The notes: generated from the letters alone by a model not told the origin. Counted from the stretch's first letter, positions 22,815 through 34,121 are shown. The stretch is DNA of 64,000 bases from Areca catechu (GCA_021397845.1 JAHSVC010000031.1:2976001-3040000); one strand, 5' to 3'. Made by a program: numbers and translations.

Positions 22815-22925
22815 ATTTGGTATCAGAGCAGGAGAGGATTAGGATTAGAGAAAAAAAGAAAAGAGAAAAAAAATGCAGCAACGAGCCTGACTCGATGGAG
22901 TCGAGTTTTTCCCACCCTAGGAAAA
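22815..22925 (+). other. Element Z internal segment with PBS, hairpin and polypurine tract
   Basis: It holds ATTTGGTATCAGAGC (tRNA-Met PBS), a purine-rich run, the ACTCGAT/GTCGAGT hairpin at 22890-22906, and ends CCTAGGAAAA as the presumed polypurine tract. It has no coding capacity. Confidence 0.82.
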
Positions 22926-24209
22926 TGATGGGGACATCAAAACCCATCCAGGATTTTTCTTTTTTTTAGATTTATTTTATTTTAGTTTAATTTTTTATCC
23001 CAGCTATTCTACCTATCCCGGATATTCCAGTTTATTCATATACTTATCCCCAACTTATCCTTCTATTATTCTTGTCATCTTCTTCCTCGATTCATTGCCC
23101 TGATCCAATCCCCATATCCTCCATTCCCAGTCGATGATCACCACCGACGCCCATTGAGCCCGTCGATGCCTGTCGCCCATCCCACCAACCTGCTGTCGTG
23201 ATGCCCGACACCTGCCAAAGAGCCCGACCTGACGGAATCGTGCCCTTCTCTCCATGCATATGTGCCACCCATGCCCGTGATACCTCCCCATCTCCGGCCC
23301 ATGCCCCACCACCTGGAGTCGTCTCCAGCCACCATCGATGCCGATCGGATCCTGCTGGATCCGTCGGCCCATCCGCCCTCTGCCTCACCCGCGAGCATCA
23401 ACGACCACCTCCTCCAAATCCTTCGGCCCGTCCGCCCTCCACCTCACCCGCGAGCATCACCGACCACCTCCTCCAAATCCTCTTAATCATCGATTTCTCC
23501 ATCCCCCCCCACCCCATGCCATCGCTGCCGTCCCCCGGAATCCATCCGCTCATCCATCCTCTGCCTCGCCTGCGAGCTCGGCGTCGAGATCCACGTCCTT
23601 CGCCCCTTTCCACTCGATCTCCTATTCCATGATCACAAGAGAAGGATTTGCACAGATCTTGATGTAGAAATAGCTCTGCATGGATCTCAAACCTGCTGGT
23701 TTAGGATCAATAAATAAATAAATAATAGATAAAAATGTCCATGTATGGGTCCTAAATTTTTAAGCCTATATAAAGGCATCCCCTCTTGTATTTGAAAGTT
23801 AGTGAAAAATAAAATGAGTTTTTAGAAGATTTTTTTTTTCTGCCCCCACATGGGAAGGGTGAGAGGCCCAATAGTGTTCGCCCTCGCATTGGTGGGGAGG
23901 GTGAGAGGCCCAATAGTGTTGCCTTCATTCTCTGAGAATGTCACCTTCGTGAGGGAGTGGGTGTGAGGCCCATCTTGCCTTCACCTTCGGGCATCGAGGG
24001 GTGTGAGGCCCCAATTTTATCTTTGTCCTTCGAGACATCGAGGGGTGTGAGTCTCTTGCTTTCGCTTTTGAGCGTTGAGGGGTGTGAGGCCCCAGTTTGC
24101 CTTTGTCATTCAGGACATCGAGGGGTGTGAGGCCCTGGTTATCCCCTTGACCCTAATCCCAATTGATTTCTCAGCTCTCTGATGATCCTCCTAGCCTAGT
24201 CCCACATCA
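22926..24209 (+). repeat. Element Z 3' LTR
   Basis: It starts TGATGGGGACATCAAAACC and ends AGTCCCACATCA, followed by ACAAC. It has the same layout as the 5' LTR, including a TATA box near 23766 and the leader repeats at 23870-24145. The GC-rich block has a local duplication (CACCTCCTCCAAATCCT at about 23405 and 23463). Confidence 0.85.
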
Positions 24210-25618
24210 ACAACCCATGTGCTAGCCCAAGTCATAACCTCTTCTTGGCGCCACCTTTTCAAGGACTTGGACATCAACACATGTCATGTTTGGACATGTC
24301 ATTGGGACAACACCATTTGGATATTTTTTTGGGACAAGAACACATGCCATGTCACTTTTGTTTGGACATCCACATGCCATGTGTTTTATTATTTTTGGTC
24401 AGCCAAATGAAAGCAAAATTGGCGCCCTCCTTTTGAGATGAGTAAAGCAGAAGGAGTCTTCATCCTTGTCGCCATTCACTTCAAGAAGTTTATGCCAAAT
24501 CCAAGGGGTCGGCCACTCTTTCAATGAGTTTCATCTTGTCGCCAAAGTGGAGGAAGTTTCAAGGTTTCTTAACTCAAGTGTTTGAAGCAGTCAAGTTACT
24601 GAAAAATCAAAATTTCAAGGGCTCATGAGTTCCACTAAAACTCATGAGTTTTTCTTATTCAGACTGGAGAGTCCTCTTTTATGCAAGAACTTTCAATATC
24701 CAGATTCCAAGACCTCTAATCATAGCCAATCAAAGAAGTAATCTTGGCCAATCATCAGTCCACTTCACCCATCCTCATAGTTGGCGTCCAAATGAGATAA
24801 GAAGCCTCTAGATTTCACCCACTTGAATGGAGTCTAGATCAGTCCAGCAAGCAAGTCCAAGACACCCAAGAGCAGGATTCTAGGAGTTGTAGTCCAAGGG
24901 AGCACAAGACTAGTGTTTATGTCCCTTACATCACTGGTTGGGAGTCTATAAATACCTCACCAGCCCTCCCTTGTAATTAATCAATTATTCATCAATATAC
25001 ACAAAAATTCTGTCGAATTTTATTCCTTTGATGTGTGCATCATGGGCTGTGAGGCCCTTCTTTTGTTCTATGGAACATCGGGGTGTGAGGCCCTATTTAT
25101 CCAGCCATCAAGAAATCCAAATTCACCATTTCTAAACCCTCCTTTCCTTCATTCATTCCTTTCCATTGCTGCATTTAATTCATGTTTCTTTCTTTGTTAA
25201 GTGTGCAGGTGATCAAGAATCGAAGCCAAGTTTTCTTGCCTCCAAACCAGCTTCACGCAGAAGATTAGAGCCTGAGAATTGAGTTCTTGAGACCCTGCCA
25301 TGGAGATCTGAGAGTTCTATCAGATCTGATTCACAGGAGCATTTCTTCATTGGTAAAATTGAAATTTATTCCCTTCTCTTTATTTTATGATTTATTGAAA
25401 ACAAATCCTAGTTTTGGAGGTTTCTTAACCACCAAGTCCTGTTTTTTAATTGCTTTATAGGTTTACTTGTGTGGATAATTGACTTGATTAGTTTCCTTTA
25501 CTGTTTCTCTGAAGTCTTCTTTAAAAATCCAAAAATAATAAAAAATTAGTTTCTAATTTTTCTCTGTTAATTAGTTATTAATTTCAGTAATTTAGTTTTG
25601 GTTTTCTATCCCACATCA

Positions 25619-26697
25619 GTTTTAGTATCAGAGCAGTTAAACTAGGGTTTAATATCTCTTGTGCCGACTTAGTTCTCTTTAAGTACTCAGATCGAGTGCT
25701 TTACCATGGCCGTCCAGTCATAGGAAGAAGTATGGCTGCAAGACCCTCACTTCCCATTCAAACGAGATTTTTTATGGCGTGTAGGAGTGCCGCTGTGAAT
25801 TGACCGTTGAAGAAAACAAAAGATAGGCATCTTTAGTTTTTAATTTCTGCATCTCACTATCTCAGTACATAGTTTGTTGTTTTAATTATTTCTATCTGTA
25901 GATAACTTAAAAAAATCTAATTTTTATTTTGTTGGATTCATTTTATTGAAAGTATTTTCTAGATTTTTTTCATGAATTATTTCGATCTATAGATTTTGTG
26001 CCTATCGAAATACTACCTGAGAATAGTTTCTACTCTATTTTTCAGCAAGTTTAGGGTTCTTTTGGTAAAATTTTTTGCATATTTTAATATTTTCTGCATA
26101 TTAGGTATTTATCTATAGAATATATCCTTGTTTAAAAAAAAAATAATTAATTTTTATTTTCTTCTATTTTTGTTTATTTGCATATTAGGGTTTCATCTTG
26201 TGTGTGCATCATGAAGTAACCTAATCTTAAGGGCACTTGAACATCTAGATCAGGGCAGGATTTCATCACCTATACTGAGCCCACAACAACTACCAATGCA
26301 TCCAAACGAAACCTTAATTAAAATTGATTAGACTTAATTTGCTCTAGTGATCTAGGGACACCAACAGTCAGGTTCAACCTTTTTCGAAAAATTAGTTATA
26401 CTCAATTCGGCATTTGTGTCTTGAAGCTGGTGTCTAGGCTAGAGGTCTAGAGGAAAACGCCTTAAGTGATTTTGTGGATTTTAATTAGGACCCTACGAGA
26501 GCAGGGGGAGCCTCCCACGACCCCACCTCTTACCTGGCTAGTGGACAGCATAATTGTTGTCTTGGCTGTGATTCAGTCGACTAATTTTGTTTGAGCTTTA
26601 GGTTTAGGAACCCTAGTCCGTGTCTTCTGTATGTCCATAGCATGTCTACTAGATTAGGAGCACCATATCATTAGCCTAAACCTAACCTAGCCTGATC
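25619..26697 (+). other. X-family leader with PBS, non-coding
   Basis: GTTTTAGTATCAGAGCAG (25619-25636) is a tRNA-Met PBS with one change (TGG to TAG). The following kilobase is AT-rich and shows no ORF. The blocks at 26300-26600 are shared with the element B leader and with 8042-8477. Confidence 0.72.
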
Positions 26698-27370
26698 ATG
26701 GAGCACAACTTTGAAACCTTTATGAGGCTCATGAATGATCAGTTTGCCTTGACAAATAATAAGTTTGACCGAGTAGATGACCAATTGGTAACCTAGAGAA
26801 AACCCGTAACCCATCCTAAACCTAAACTTGAGACACACCCTGACCCATTCCTAGAACCCAACCCTAGGAGAGCCCCACACCTAGACCCAATCTAGGAGAC
26901 TAACCATAGGAGACCCAATTATGATTTCTTAGACCAGGATAAGAGAGCCACTAGGAACTTTAGGCTAGCATCACCTACATTTGGTGGTGATCTTAATCTT
27001 GAGGACTACCTTGTTTGGAAAGAAGGTATGGATCTGTATTTTGAGAGGGAACTAGTATCTGATGAAAGAATTTAAGATTGCTAAACCAGTTAGTACGCCA
27101 GGTTAGAATTTACTGGATAATGTTGAAAGAATGATCAGACGAAGAAGAGACATACCCATAACTATCTGGAGTGACATGAAACTTAAAATTAGAGAAAAGT
27201 ACTTACCCATATCCTATAAACCCAGCTCTTATGAATCCAGATCCATGACCCATAGATCTATGCCCATGTCCTATGAGCCCAAGAAACCTATAACCCCTAG
27301 GTATCAATATAGTGCTAGTCAGGTTTTCCTTAGTTAGCTTGAACCCCATAGGCTTAGTAGCCCTAGATAA
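26698..27370 (+). pseudogene. gag: Chromovirus-type gag (X-family right copy)
   Basis: The start at 26698 gives MEHNFETFMRLMNDQFALT. Further frames show SPTFGGDLNLEDYLVWKEGMD (the conserved gypsy gag region), ARLEFTG and NVERMIRRRRDIPITIWSDMK with KIREKYLPISYK, the standard RRRR...W..MK....KYLP block. A stop follows the DDQLVT segment, and more changes lie near 27060-27120, so Gag is not made as one protein. No CCHC knuckle is visible. Order and spacing match the minus-strand copy at 7370-8041. Confidence 0.75.
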
Positions 27371-28058
27371 GCCTAGTATTAGTCCACTTCCACTTCAATG
27401 TCAACCTGAACCTACTAGATTTAGTGCACATAGTCAAAACCCTGGAGCTAGCAAGTTGCCCCTTAACCAACCTAGTCTTACTACTCCATTAGTTCACCAA
27501 GATGCCATTGAGGAAGAAGTGCATGAAGCTGAGGTGAACATAGTGGATGAGTATGAGGAAGAAGAACAGATACATATAGCTGACCTTGACCATACCCAGA
27601 CTGAAGCCAACCTAGGATTTGTTAACCCAGAAAATACCCAGATTGAAGCTGTAGTAGAAGAACACTTAAAGAAAGAGAATCATGATCTTGCTACTACAAC
27701 TTTACCTAAGGAGACTTTAAAAGAAAGCCAAATTGTAGAGCTTAGTCTTGAAACTCAAGAACCAAAGAACATTAGTAAGGACTTGACTTATTTAGTCCAA
27801 TACCCTCAGGAAGACTTCACCCATGTAGTTTCCATTGAAGATCTCTTTCCTAAGATTAGTGACCCATTTTTTCATCAAGTAGACCTTTTAGTGCCTGTAG
27901 ATGTAATTCAGTGTCTAAACTTTAAGGTCAACCCCATTAGTCTAGGACTATTCCCTGAAACCCCTTCTTATTTTCAGTCTAACCTAGATCCACTTCTTAT
28001 TTTCTACCTTTTCCTGAAGCTTCCAGCATTTCTAGGACTATTAGTTTGCATTTTATAG
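27330..28058 (+). CDS. Conserved acidic ORF of unknown function in place of pol (X-family)
   Basis: I do not recognise this protein. It is the longest intact frame of the family: about 240 codons, acidic (EEEVHEAEVNIVDEYEEEEQ), with EEHLKKENHD, EPKNISKDLTYLVQYPQ and VSIEDLFPKISDP, and a hydrophobic C-terminus (LIFYLFLKLPAFLGLLVCIL). No protease, RT, RNase H or integrase motif is present although it sits exactly in the pol position. It has homologues at 6777-7100 and 17860-18300. It may start as a continuation of gag, since the first ATG at 27312 has no clear support. It could be a gag extension or a captured sequence. Confidence 0.5.
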   Translation, partial: LVSLNPIGLVALDKPSISPLPLQCQPEPTRFSAHSQNPGASKLPLNQPSLTTPLVHQDAIEEEVHEAEVNIVDEYEEEEQIHIADLDHTQTEANLGFVNPENTQIEAVVEEHLKKENHDLATTTLPKETLKESQIVELSLETQEPKNISKDLTYLVQYPQEDFTHVVSIEDLFPKISDPFFHQVDLLVPVDVIQCLNFKVNPISLGLFPETPSYFQSNLDPLLIFYLFLKLPAFLGLLVCIL

Positions 28059-28224
28059 AGGTTCGCAAGTTGTATGCATCCTTTCAGCATATTAGGTTTG
28101 CCATTTACTTCTGGAAAACCCTGTGGCATTTAGTAGGAGTCCATGCACCATTTTCATCAGCATGTCACCACCAACCAAGGATCAAACTCAGTTGTAGTTT
28201 AGGGTTTACATGCATGTCAATAAT

Positions 28225-28730
28225 AAAATAAAAAAGGGAAAAGGAAAAAAAAAAAAAAAAGACTCGAAGAATTCACTAAAGGAAACTTTGTAATGGTTAG
28301 ACTACGCCTGAATGGTTCCCACCTAGAACCACGAAAAGTTACATGCCCATAGTAATGGACCTTACAAAGTTATTAGAAAAATTGTATCTAATGCCTATGT
28401 GCTCGAGTTCCCATCTGAACTAGGCATTCGCAATACTTTCAACATTTCAGACCTTATCGAGTATAGGAACCAACATTGATTCCTAGTGAGACATTTAGGC
28501 CTAATCCTGTCCTTGAGAGTGAGCCAATCCAAGTGTGTCCACCTGCCATACCATCAGCCTGGAGAGACAAGATCGAACAGATCTTGGATGACAAGATCAT
28601 CACTACCTAGAGTAAAGATTACCAGCGATATCTGGTTCGTTGGTAAGGGCGACCTGAGTCTGATGATTCTTGGATCACCAGAAAGGACTTGCAAAGAGTT
28701 GCCCTTGACTTACTAGAATATTATAAGAGT
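28225..28730 (+). pseudogene. Integrase C-terminus with chromodomain remnant (X-family right copy)
   Basis: After an A-rich tract (28219-28260) the plus strand reads a KRL.KGTL.MVRL-like piece, GPYKVIRKIVSNAYVLE, LGIRNTFNISDLIEY, then the chromodomain: DKIEQILDDKIIT, YQRYLVRW and DSWITRKDLQR. Frames shift at least twice. It lies directly before the 3' hairpin and LTR, as the end of pol should. The missing upstream parts (PR, RT, RNase H, integrase core) are absent in all copies here. Confidence 0.76.
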
Positions 28731-28743
28731 TGAGTTGACCCAT

Positions 28744-28760
28744 ACTCGACAGGATCGAGT
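28744..28760. other. Hairpin next to the polypurine tract (X-family right copy)
   Basis: ACTCGA and TCGAGT arms with a short loop lie just after the chromodomain and about 20 bp before the LTR. GGGGAGAA at 28772-28779 is the probable polypurine tract. Confidence 0.62.
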
Positions 28761-28780
28761 TTCTCTCACCTGGGGAGAAT

Positions 28781-30650
28781 TGGTGCGGGCACCAGGGCTA
28801 AAAGATATTGACAAGTTGAACCCACATCCCTATGGATCACCTGTGAGTAAAATCCTGAACCCAAATCCTATTTATCATGTAAATATTTATTTTAAATTCT
28901 ATTATTTTGGTTTAGTTAGGGTAAACCCTTTTTACAACTGTAATTAGGGTTTTATTTTTTTTGGATAAAACCATTTTTACCAAGTTTAGTCGAAACCCCA
29001 ATTGAGTCAAACATTATTTACCCAATTGGGATCTTAGTGGTCTAATTTAATTAGCCCTTTTTACCAACTTTAATTAGGTTTTTATTTGAAAGCCTAATTA
29101 AGTATGGTTGGTTCAATTAGTTATTAGTTGGTTAAATCATGTGGTTAGTTATTCATTGAGCCCATGTAATTAGTTGAGTCATTGAGTCCTGTATTACAAG
29201 AGGGGATCCAAGACAACATCCCATGTATACCCAATTGAAGACTCAAGACAACGCATGTGTTAGCCCAAGTCACAATCTCTTCTTGGCACCACCATTCCAG
29301 GATTTGGACATCAACACATGTCACGTTTGGACATGTCATTGGGACAAAACCATTTGGACATTTCATTTTGGGACAAGAACACATGCCATGTCACTTTTGT
29401 TTGGACATCCCACATGCCATGTGTTTTTATATTTTTTGGTTGGCCAAATGAAAGCAAAATTAGCGCCCTCCTTTTGAGATGAGTAAAGCAGAAGGAGTCT
29501 TCATCCTTGTCAGCGTTCACTTCAAGAAGTTCATGCCAAATCCAAGGAGTCCGCCACTTTTCCAAGGAGTTTCATCTTGTCGCCCAGTGGAGGAAGTTTT
29601 AAGGTTTCCTAACTCAAGTGTTTGAAGCAGTCAAGTTACTGGGAAATCAAAATTTCAAGGGCCCATGAGTTCCACTAGAACTCATGAGTTTCTCTTATCT
29701 AGACTAGAGAGTCCTCTGTTATGCAAGAACTTTCAATATCTAGATTCTAGAGACCACCAATCATAGCCAATCAAAGAAGTAATCTTGGCCATTCATCAGT
29801 CCACTTCAGCCATCCTCATAGTTGGTGCCCAAATGAGAAAGAAGCCTCAAGGTTTCGCCCACTTTGAATGGAGTCCAGATTAGCTAAGCAAGCAGAGTCC
29901 AAGACAACCATGAGTAGGATTCTAGGAGTTGTAGTCCAGGGAGCACAAGACTAGTGTTTGTGTCCCTTACATCAATGGTTGGGAGTCTATAAATATCCCA
30001 CTAGCCCCCTTGTAATTAATCAATTATTCTTCAATATACAATGAAATTCTATCAATTTTATTCCTTTGCTTTGTGCATCATGGGGTGTGAGGCCCTTCCT
30101 TTATTCTACGAAACATCGCGGGGTGTGAGGCCCTATTTTTCTAGCCATCAAGAAATCCAAATCCACAATTTCTAACCCCCTTTCTTTCATTCGTTCCTTT
30201 CCATTGCTGCTTGTAATTCATGTTTCTTTCTTTGTTAAGTGTGCAAGTGATCAAGAATCGAAGCCAGGTTTTCTTGCCTCCAAACCAGCTTCACGCGAAA
30301 GATCGGAGCCTGGGAATCGAGTTCTTGAAACCCTATCATGGAGATCTTAAGAGTTCTGTCAGATCCGATTCAGAGAAGCATTTCTTCATTGGTAAAATTG
30401 AAATTTTTTCTCTTCTCTTTATTTTCTGATTCGTTGAAAACAAATCCTAGTTTCGGTGGTTTCTCAACCACCAGGTCCTACTTTTTAACTGCTTTATAGG
30501 TTTACTTTGTGCGGGTAATTGACTTGATTAGTTTTTTTTTATTATCTCCTTTGAAGTCTTCTTTAAAAATCTGAAAAAATAAAAAAAAAAATTAGTTTCT
30601 AATTTTTCTCTGTTAATTAGTTATTAATTTTAGTAATTTAGTTTCTAATT
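28781..30650 (+). repeat. X-family 3' LTR (end truncated)
   Basis: It starts TGGTGCGGGCACCAGGGC and follows the 5' LTR over about 1.87 kb, with the TATA box CTATAAATAT near 29986 and leader motifs at 30080-30140. The last 25 or so bases (CTATCCCACATCA) are missing, and the sequence passes into the LTR of Tat element T' near 30650. There is no target duplication on this side. Confidence 0.85.
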
Positions 30651-31302
30651 TTAGTAATTACTCTAAGGTCGATTGACACAAGAAGGCTGATTGTCACTTA
30701 AGAACTGATCAGCACATAAAGAATGATCAACATAAAAAGGTCAACTGTCACCTAAGAGCCGATCAGCGCTCTAAGACCAATTGACACAAGAAGGCCAATT
30801 TCCACATAAGAGCTGATCAGCATGCAAAGGTCGACTAACATAAGAAGGTCGACCATCATCTAAGAGCCGATCGGTGCTCTAAGACCGATTGACACGAGAA
30901 GGCCAACTGTCACACAAATGCCGACCGACACATAATGGTCGATCAAGCATAAAAAAGGTGAAAACAGTAAGAAATGAGATAGTTATCCTACCAGAATAAC
31001 TAATTACCGTTATTACAAGCATGGGTTAGTTCCTAATAGAACTAACCATTTGAGGTCTGTCTAACTAAATTCAGTTAAGACCGAGCCTATAAATACTGAT
31101 TAATGGGGACCTCCGGGGTAAGTGAGATGAACTAGCTGACATCTTCCTTAAGATTTCTATTTCTGTTTAACCCGAACCCTTGCTAACTTAGGTATCGAAT
31201 GTCCCACCGAAAAATTCTGGCCATGGGTTGTTTTGCAGGTCATTAAGGAGCCCAATAGAACAAGCCCAAATGGTACATCAGAGTTGCATTGGTTCAGCCA
31301 CA
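30651..31302 (+). repeat. 5' LTR (left-truncated) of Tat element T'
   Basis: It carries three imperfect tandem copies of a 108-bp unit beginning CTCTAAG (30661, 30769 and 30877) and the TATA box CTATAAATAC at 31087-31096. It ends near GCCACA before the PBS-like ATTGGTGCTAGAAG (31307). The GATCAGC-type wording resembles the LTR of T at the window start. Confidence 0.65.
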
Positions 31303-31339
31303 ATAGATTGGTGCTAGAAGAAGGGCAAGAAATCAGTTC

Positions 31340-32735
31340 TTAGAAGGAATCTTGAAAGGAAAGATGGTAAAAGGAAAAGTACAAAATATCTCAATTGGAA
31401 AGACTTGCCCGCCATCCAAGAAAAATGATCCACCTTTGGACGAGGAGGACATCACCCCAGCTGCAACCTTAAGTCAACAACAACTGGATGTTCTTCTAAA
31501 CAAGATGGAGGTCTTGACTGCTGTTGTCAAAATCTTCAAGAAGTGTGGTTAGCGGGCAAAAATACCCCATCGCTTCCAGATGTAGTCGATGTTCTCCCAT
31601 ACGGAAGTCAGGAACCCAGATCCAAGCCACCATTCCCGTCATCATCACTTGTCAAGCCGACGTTCCCTCGCGTGATGGGATTCTGTTCTTCACGATCATG
31701 GTGAAGGCTGGAGAAGGGAAACATTCCAAATCTTATTCTGTTTCCTCCAATGAATCTACTCTAAGAAGCACATAGAGGAGCCAGGATAGCCGAATACGGA
31801 TCATTTCGAGAGGAAGTTCCATAAATTGGAATTACAAGTTGCCGAACTCGATGATCAAAGAAAAATTAAGGACATGTTGACTGTTTATGATGCACATCCA
31901 CCCTTTTCTAGGAGAATCATGGAAAAAAAATTCCGTTCTATTTCAAGATCCCTCAGCGGAACTTTATGACGGAATGGACAATCCATTCGATCACTTGGGC
32001 AATTTCAAGGCCCATATGATGATCTATGGGATGACTGATGCCCTTCATTGTCTTGCATTCCGGCCACATTCAAGAAAGCTGCCACGATGTGGTATTCGAG
32101 TCTTCGGCGAGATACCATCCACTTTTTAATAGTTAGAAAATTGTTTGTGGCTCATTTCAGGACCAGCTAGAAGATGCTGCAAAATTTGGATAGCCTCTTC
32201 TTCATCTAGCAACAAGAGGGAGAAACATTAAGGGACTACGTGGCCTGCTTCAACTCTACTATAGAAATTTCCTTTTCATCAACTACTCTGAGTTATTGGC
32301 ATGTGTACAGAAGTATGCGCAAACTGAAAAACAGTTGCAAGTCGACACCAAGCAGAGGGAAAAGCTAGCTCCAAAGAAAGAAAATCTAAAAGGCAATGAA
32401 TAGCCTTCCGGTGTCAATGACATGCCAACCTATCGACGAAGCCCAAAGCCGAAGAATCTGATCGACAAGGCTCAAGTCAGCAAATATGACACTTACAGTC
32501 CTTTATTTCTTCCAAGGGAGAAGATATTAATGGAGATTGAAAATAAGAATTTTCTCCAAAGGCCCTGACCGATGCGAGCACCTCCAACCCGTACAACAAC
32601 GCCAAATACTATCAGTTCCACAGAGACCATGGCACACTACTGAAGAATACATCCATCTGAAGGATGACATCAAAGGACTAATTAAACATGGATACGTAGA
32701 AAAGTACATCCATAATCAGATCGCCCAACCGAATT
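31340..32735 (+). pseudogene. gag: Tat gag remnant (element T')
   Basis: From 31364 an open frame reads SQQQLDVLLNKMEVLT. Then come AHPPFSRRIME, DNPFDHLGNFKAHMMIYGM and DALHCLAF (the plant gag core), ETLRDYVACFN, and finally FHRDHG-like and TEEYIHLKDDIKGLIKHGY, the Tat gag tail. Frame shifts separate the pieces. The order is the same as in T. The tail is part of a 592-bp duplication. The next pol domains are almost entirely missing. Confidence 0.75.
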
Positions 32736-33662
32736 GATTGCCCCAAGGTAGATTAATGATGGTGCAGAGCTCCCCAATTATTGACCCTTCGATGCATGGT
32801 CGGCATGTTACATCGCTAACCATACTACAGGAGATGACAGCACTTCAGAGAAATCTTGAACTAGCAACATCATCAGTTTCTTCGATATGACCCGAGGGTT
32901 CATAAGGGAAGTCCATTATCCATTGGCTTGCCACATGGTAATAGTAAAAAAAAAAAGCAAACAGCAAGTGGAGAATTTGCATCGACTACACTAACAATGG
33001 AAGGCAATTTGACAACCAAAGTTCAATGACTTCTGGGCTCAATTTAATATTCTCCATCAGTTAACTTTAATTTAATATTCTCCATCAGTTAACTTTTTTT
33101 CTTCCAAGGGAGAAGATATTAATGGAGATTGAAAATAAGAATTTTCTCCAAAGGCCCTGACCGATGCGAGCACCTCCAACCCCGTACAACAACGCCAAAT
33201 ACTATCAGTTCCACAGAGACCATGGGCACACTACTGAAGAATACATCCATCTGAAGGATGACATCAAAGACTAATTAAACATGGATACGTAGAAAAGTAC
33301 ATCCATAATCAAGATCGCCCAACCGAAGTGATTGCCCCAAGGTAGATTAATGATGGTGCAGAGCTCCCCAATTATTGACCCTTCGATGGCATGGTCGGCA
33401 TGTTACATCGCTAACCATACTACGGAGATGACAGCACTTCAGAGAAATCTTGAACGAGCAACATCATCAGTTTCTTCGATGATGACCCGAGGGTTCATAA
33501 GGGAAGTCCATTATCCAAATTGGCTTGCCACATGGTAATAGTAAAAAAAAAGCAAACAGCAAGTGGAGAATTTGCATCGACTACACTAACATGGAAGGCA
33601 ATTTGACAACCAAAAGTTCAATGACTTCTGTGCTCAATTTAATATTCTCCATCAGTTAACTT
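32509..33662. repeat. 592-bp direct duplication inside T'
   Basis: The block starting TCCAAGGGAGAAGATATT at 32511 recurs at 33103 and runs through the gag tail to AATTTAATATTCTCCATC. That last motif occurs three times (near 33043, 33070 and 33636), which marks the junction. Small indels distinguish the copies. It looks like a post-insertion slip or unequal exchange. Confidence 0.82.
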
Positions 33663-34116
33663 TTGTCAGACATCCTCAAGCTAACAGTGAAGCTGAAGTA
33701 TCCAATCAAACAATTCTCTATGGCTTGAAGACTCGACTAAATGAAGCAAAAGGACTCTGGGCTGATGAACTTAATTCAGTTCTCTAGGCATATCGAATGA
33801 CTCCCCGATCTACAGCAGGAGAGTCACCATTCAACTTACTTATGAAAGCGAAGCTATGATACCAGGGGACATCATCCATCGATCTAGAAGAACCGACCAC
33901 TTCAAAGAGCCAAATAATTCAGGCCAAAGAAGAGCTGATTTAGATCTACTTGAAGGCACAAGACTCCAAGCATAGCTATGAATGGCGGTATGCTGACAAA
34001 GAGTCACCCGACACTATAACTCACGAGTCAAAGCAAGAACATTCTAACCTATAGATCCAGTACTACGAAAGATGAAAGTAACTCGACTTGTGGATCAAGA
34101 TAAACTTTCTCCTATT
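33470..34116 (+). pseudogene. Collapsed pol of T': RT scrap and integrase C-terminal half
   Basis: A scrap reading GFIREVHYPNWLAT, from the RT N-terminus, is followed within about 50 bp by integrase sequence: FDNQ.FNDF, LTSVRHPQANSEAEVSNQT (catalytic Glu region), GLKTRLNEAKGLWADEL, AYRMTPRSTAGESPF. The end near VTRLVDQDKLSP is cut by array W. Protease, most of RT and both RNase H domains are missing. The element is thus a gag-plus-fragment deletion derivative. The rest of the integrase end lies at 42792-42911. Confidence 0.75.
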
Positions 34117-34121
34117 GGAAA
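34117..34121. repeat. Target-site duplication GGAAA (left of array W)
   Basis: GGAAA adjoins the LTR end TGATGGGGAACGG complement. The partner is at 42790-42794 after CCCCACCA. Both copies continue into the integrase of T'. Confidence 0.85.

Larger units (their letters stand above)
21524..24209 (+). mobile_element. Element Z: LTR element with a 111-bp interior
   Basis: Two LTRs of 1,291 and 1,284 bp flank only 111 bp. The 5-bp target duplication ACAAC is present on both sides (21519-21523 and 24210-24214), so this is a complete insertion and not a remnant. It can only move with proteins from another element. LTR layout and ends (TGATGGGGACATC ... CACATCA) resemble arrays V and W. Confidence 0.88.
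21054..25618 (+). repeat. X-family 5' LTR, interrupted by element Z
   Basis: It begins TGGTGCGGGCACCAGG and ends CTATCCCACATCA just before the PBS. Element Z with its target duplication (21524-24214) interrupts it. Without Z it is about 1.87 kb. The TATA box CTATAAATAC lies near 24947, followed by leader copies of the GTGTGAGGCCC motif (25050-25095). The match to the 28781 and 3822 LTRs runs over the whole length. Confidence 0.88.

Noticed and set aside
22815..22830. tRNA-Met gene
   Set aside because: Only the 3' end complement is present, directly after an LTR, as expected for a primer-binding site.
21740..23632. Pro/Arg-rich open frames in the Z LTRs as a host gene
   Set aside because: They occur in both LTRs upstream of the TATA box, differ by frameshifts and have no recognisable domain.
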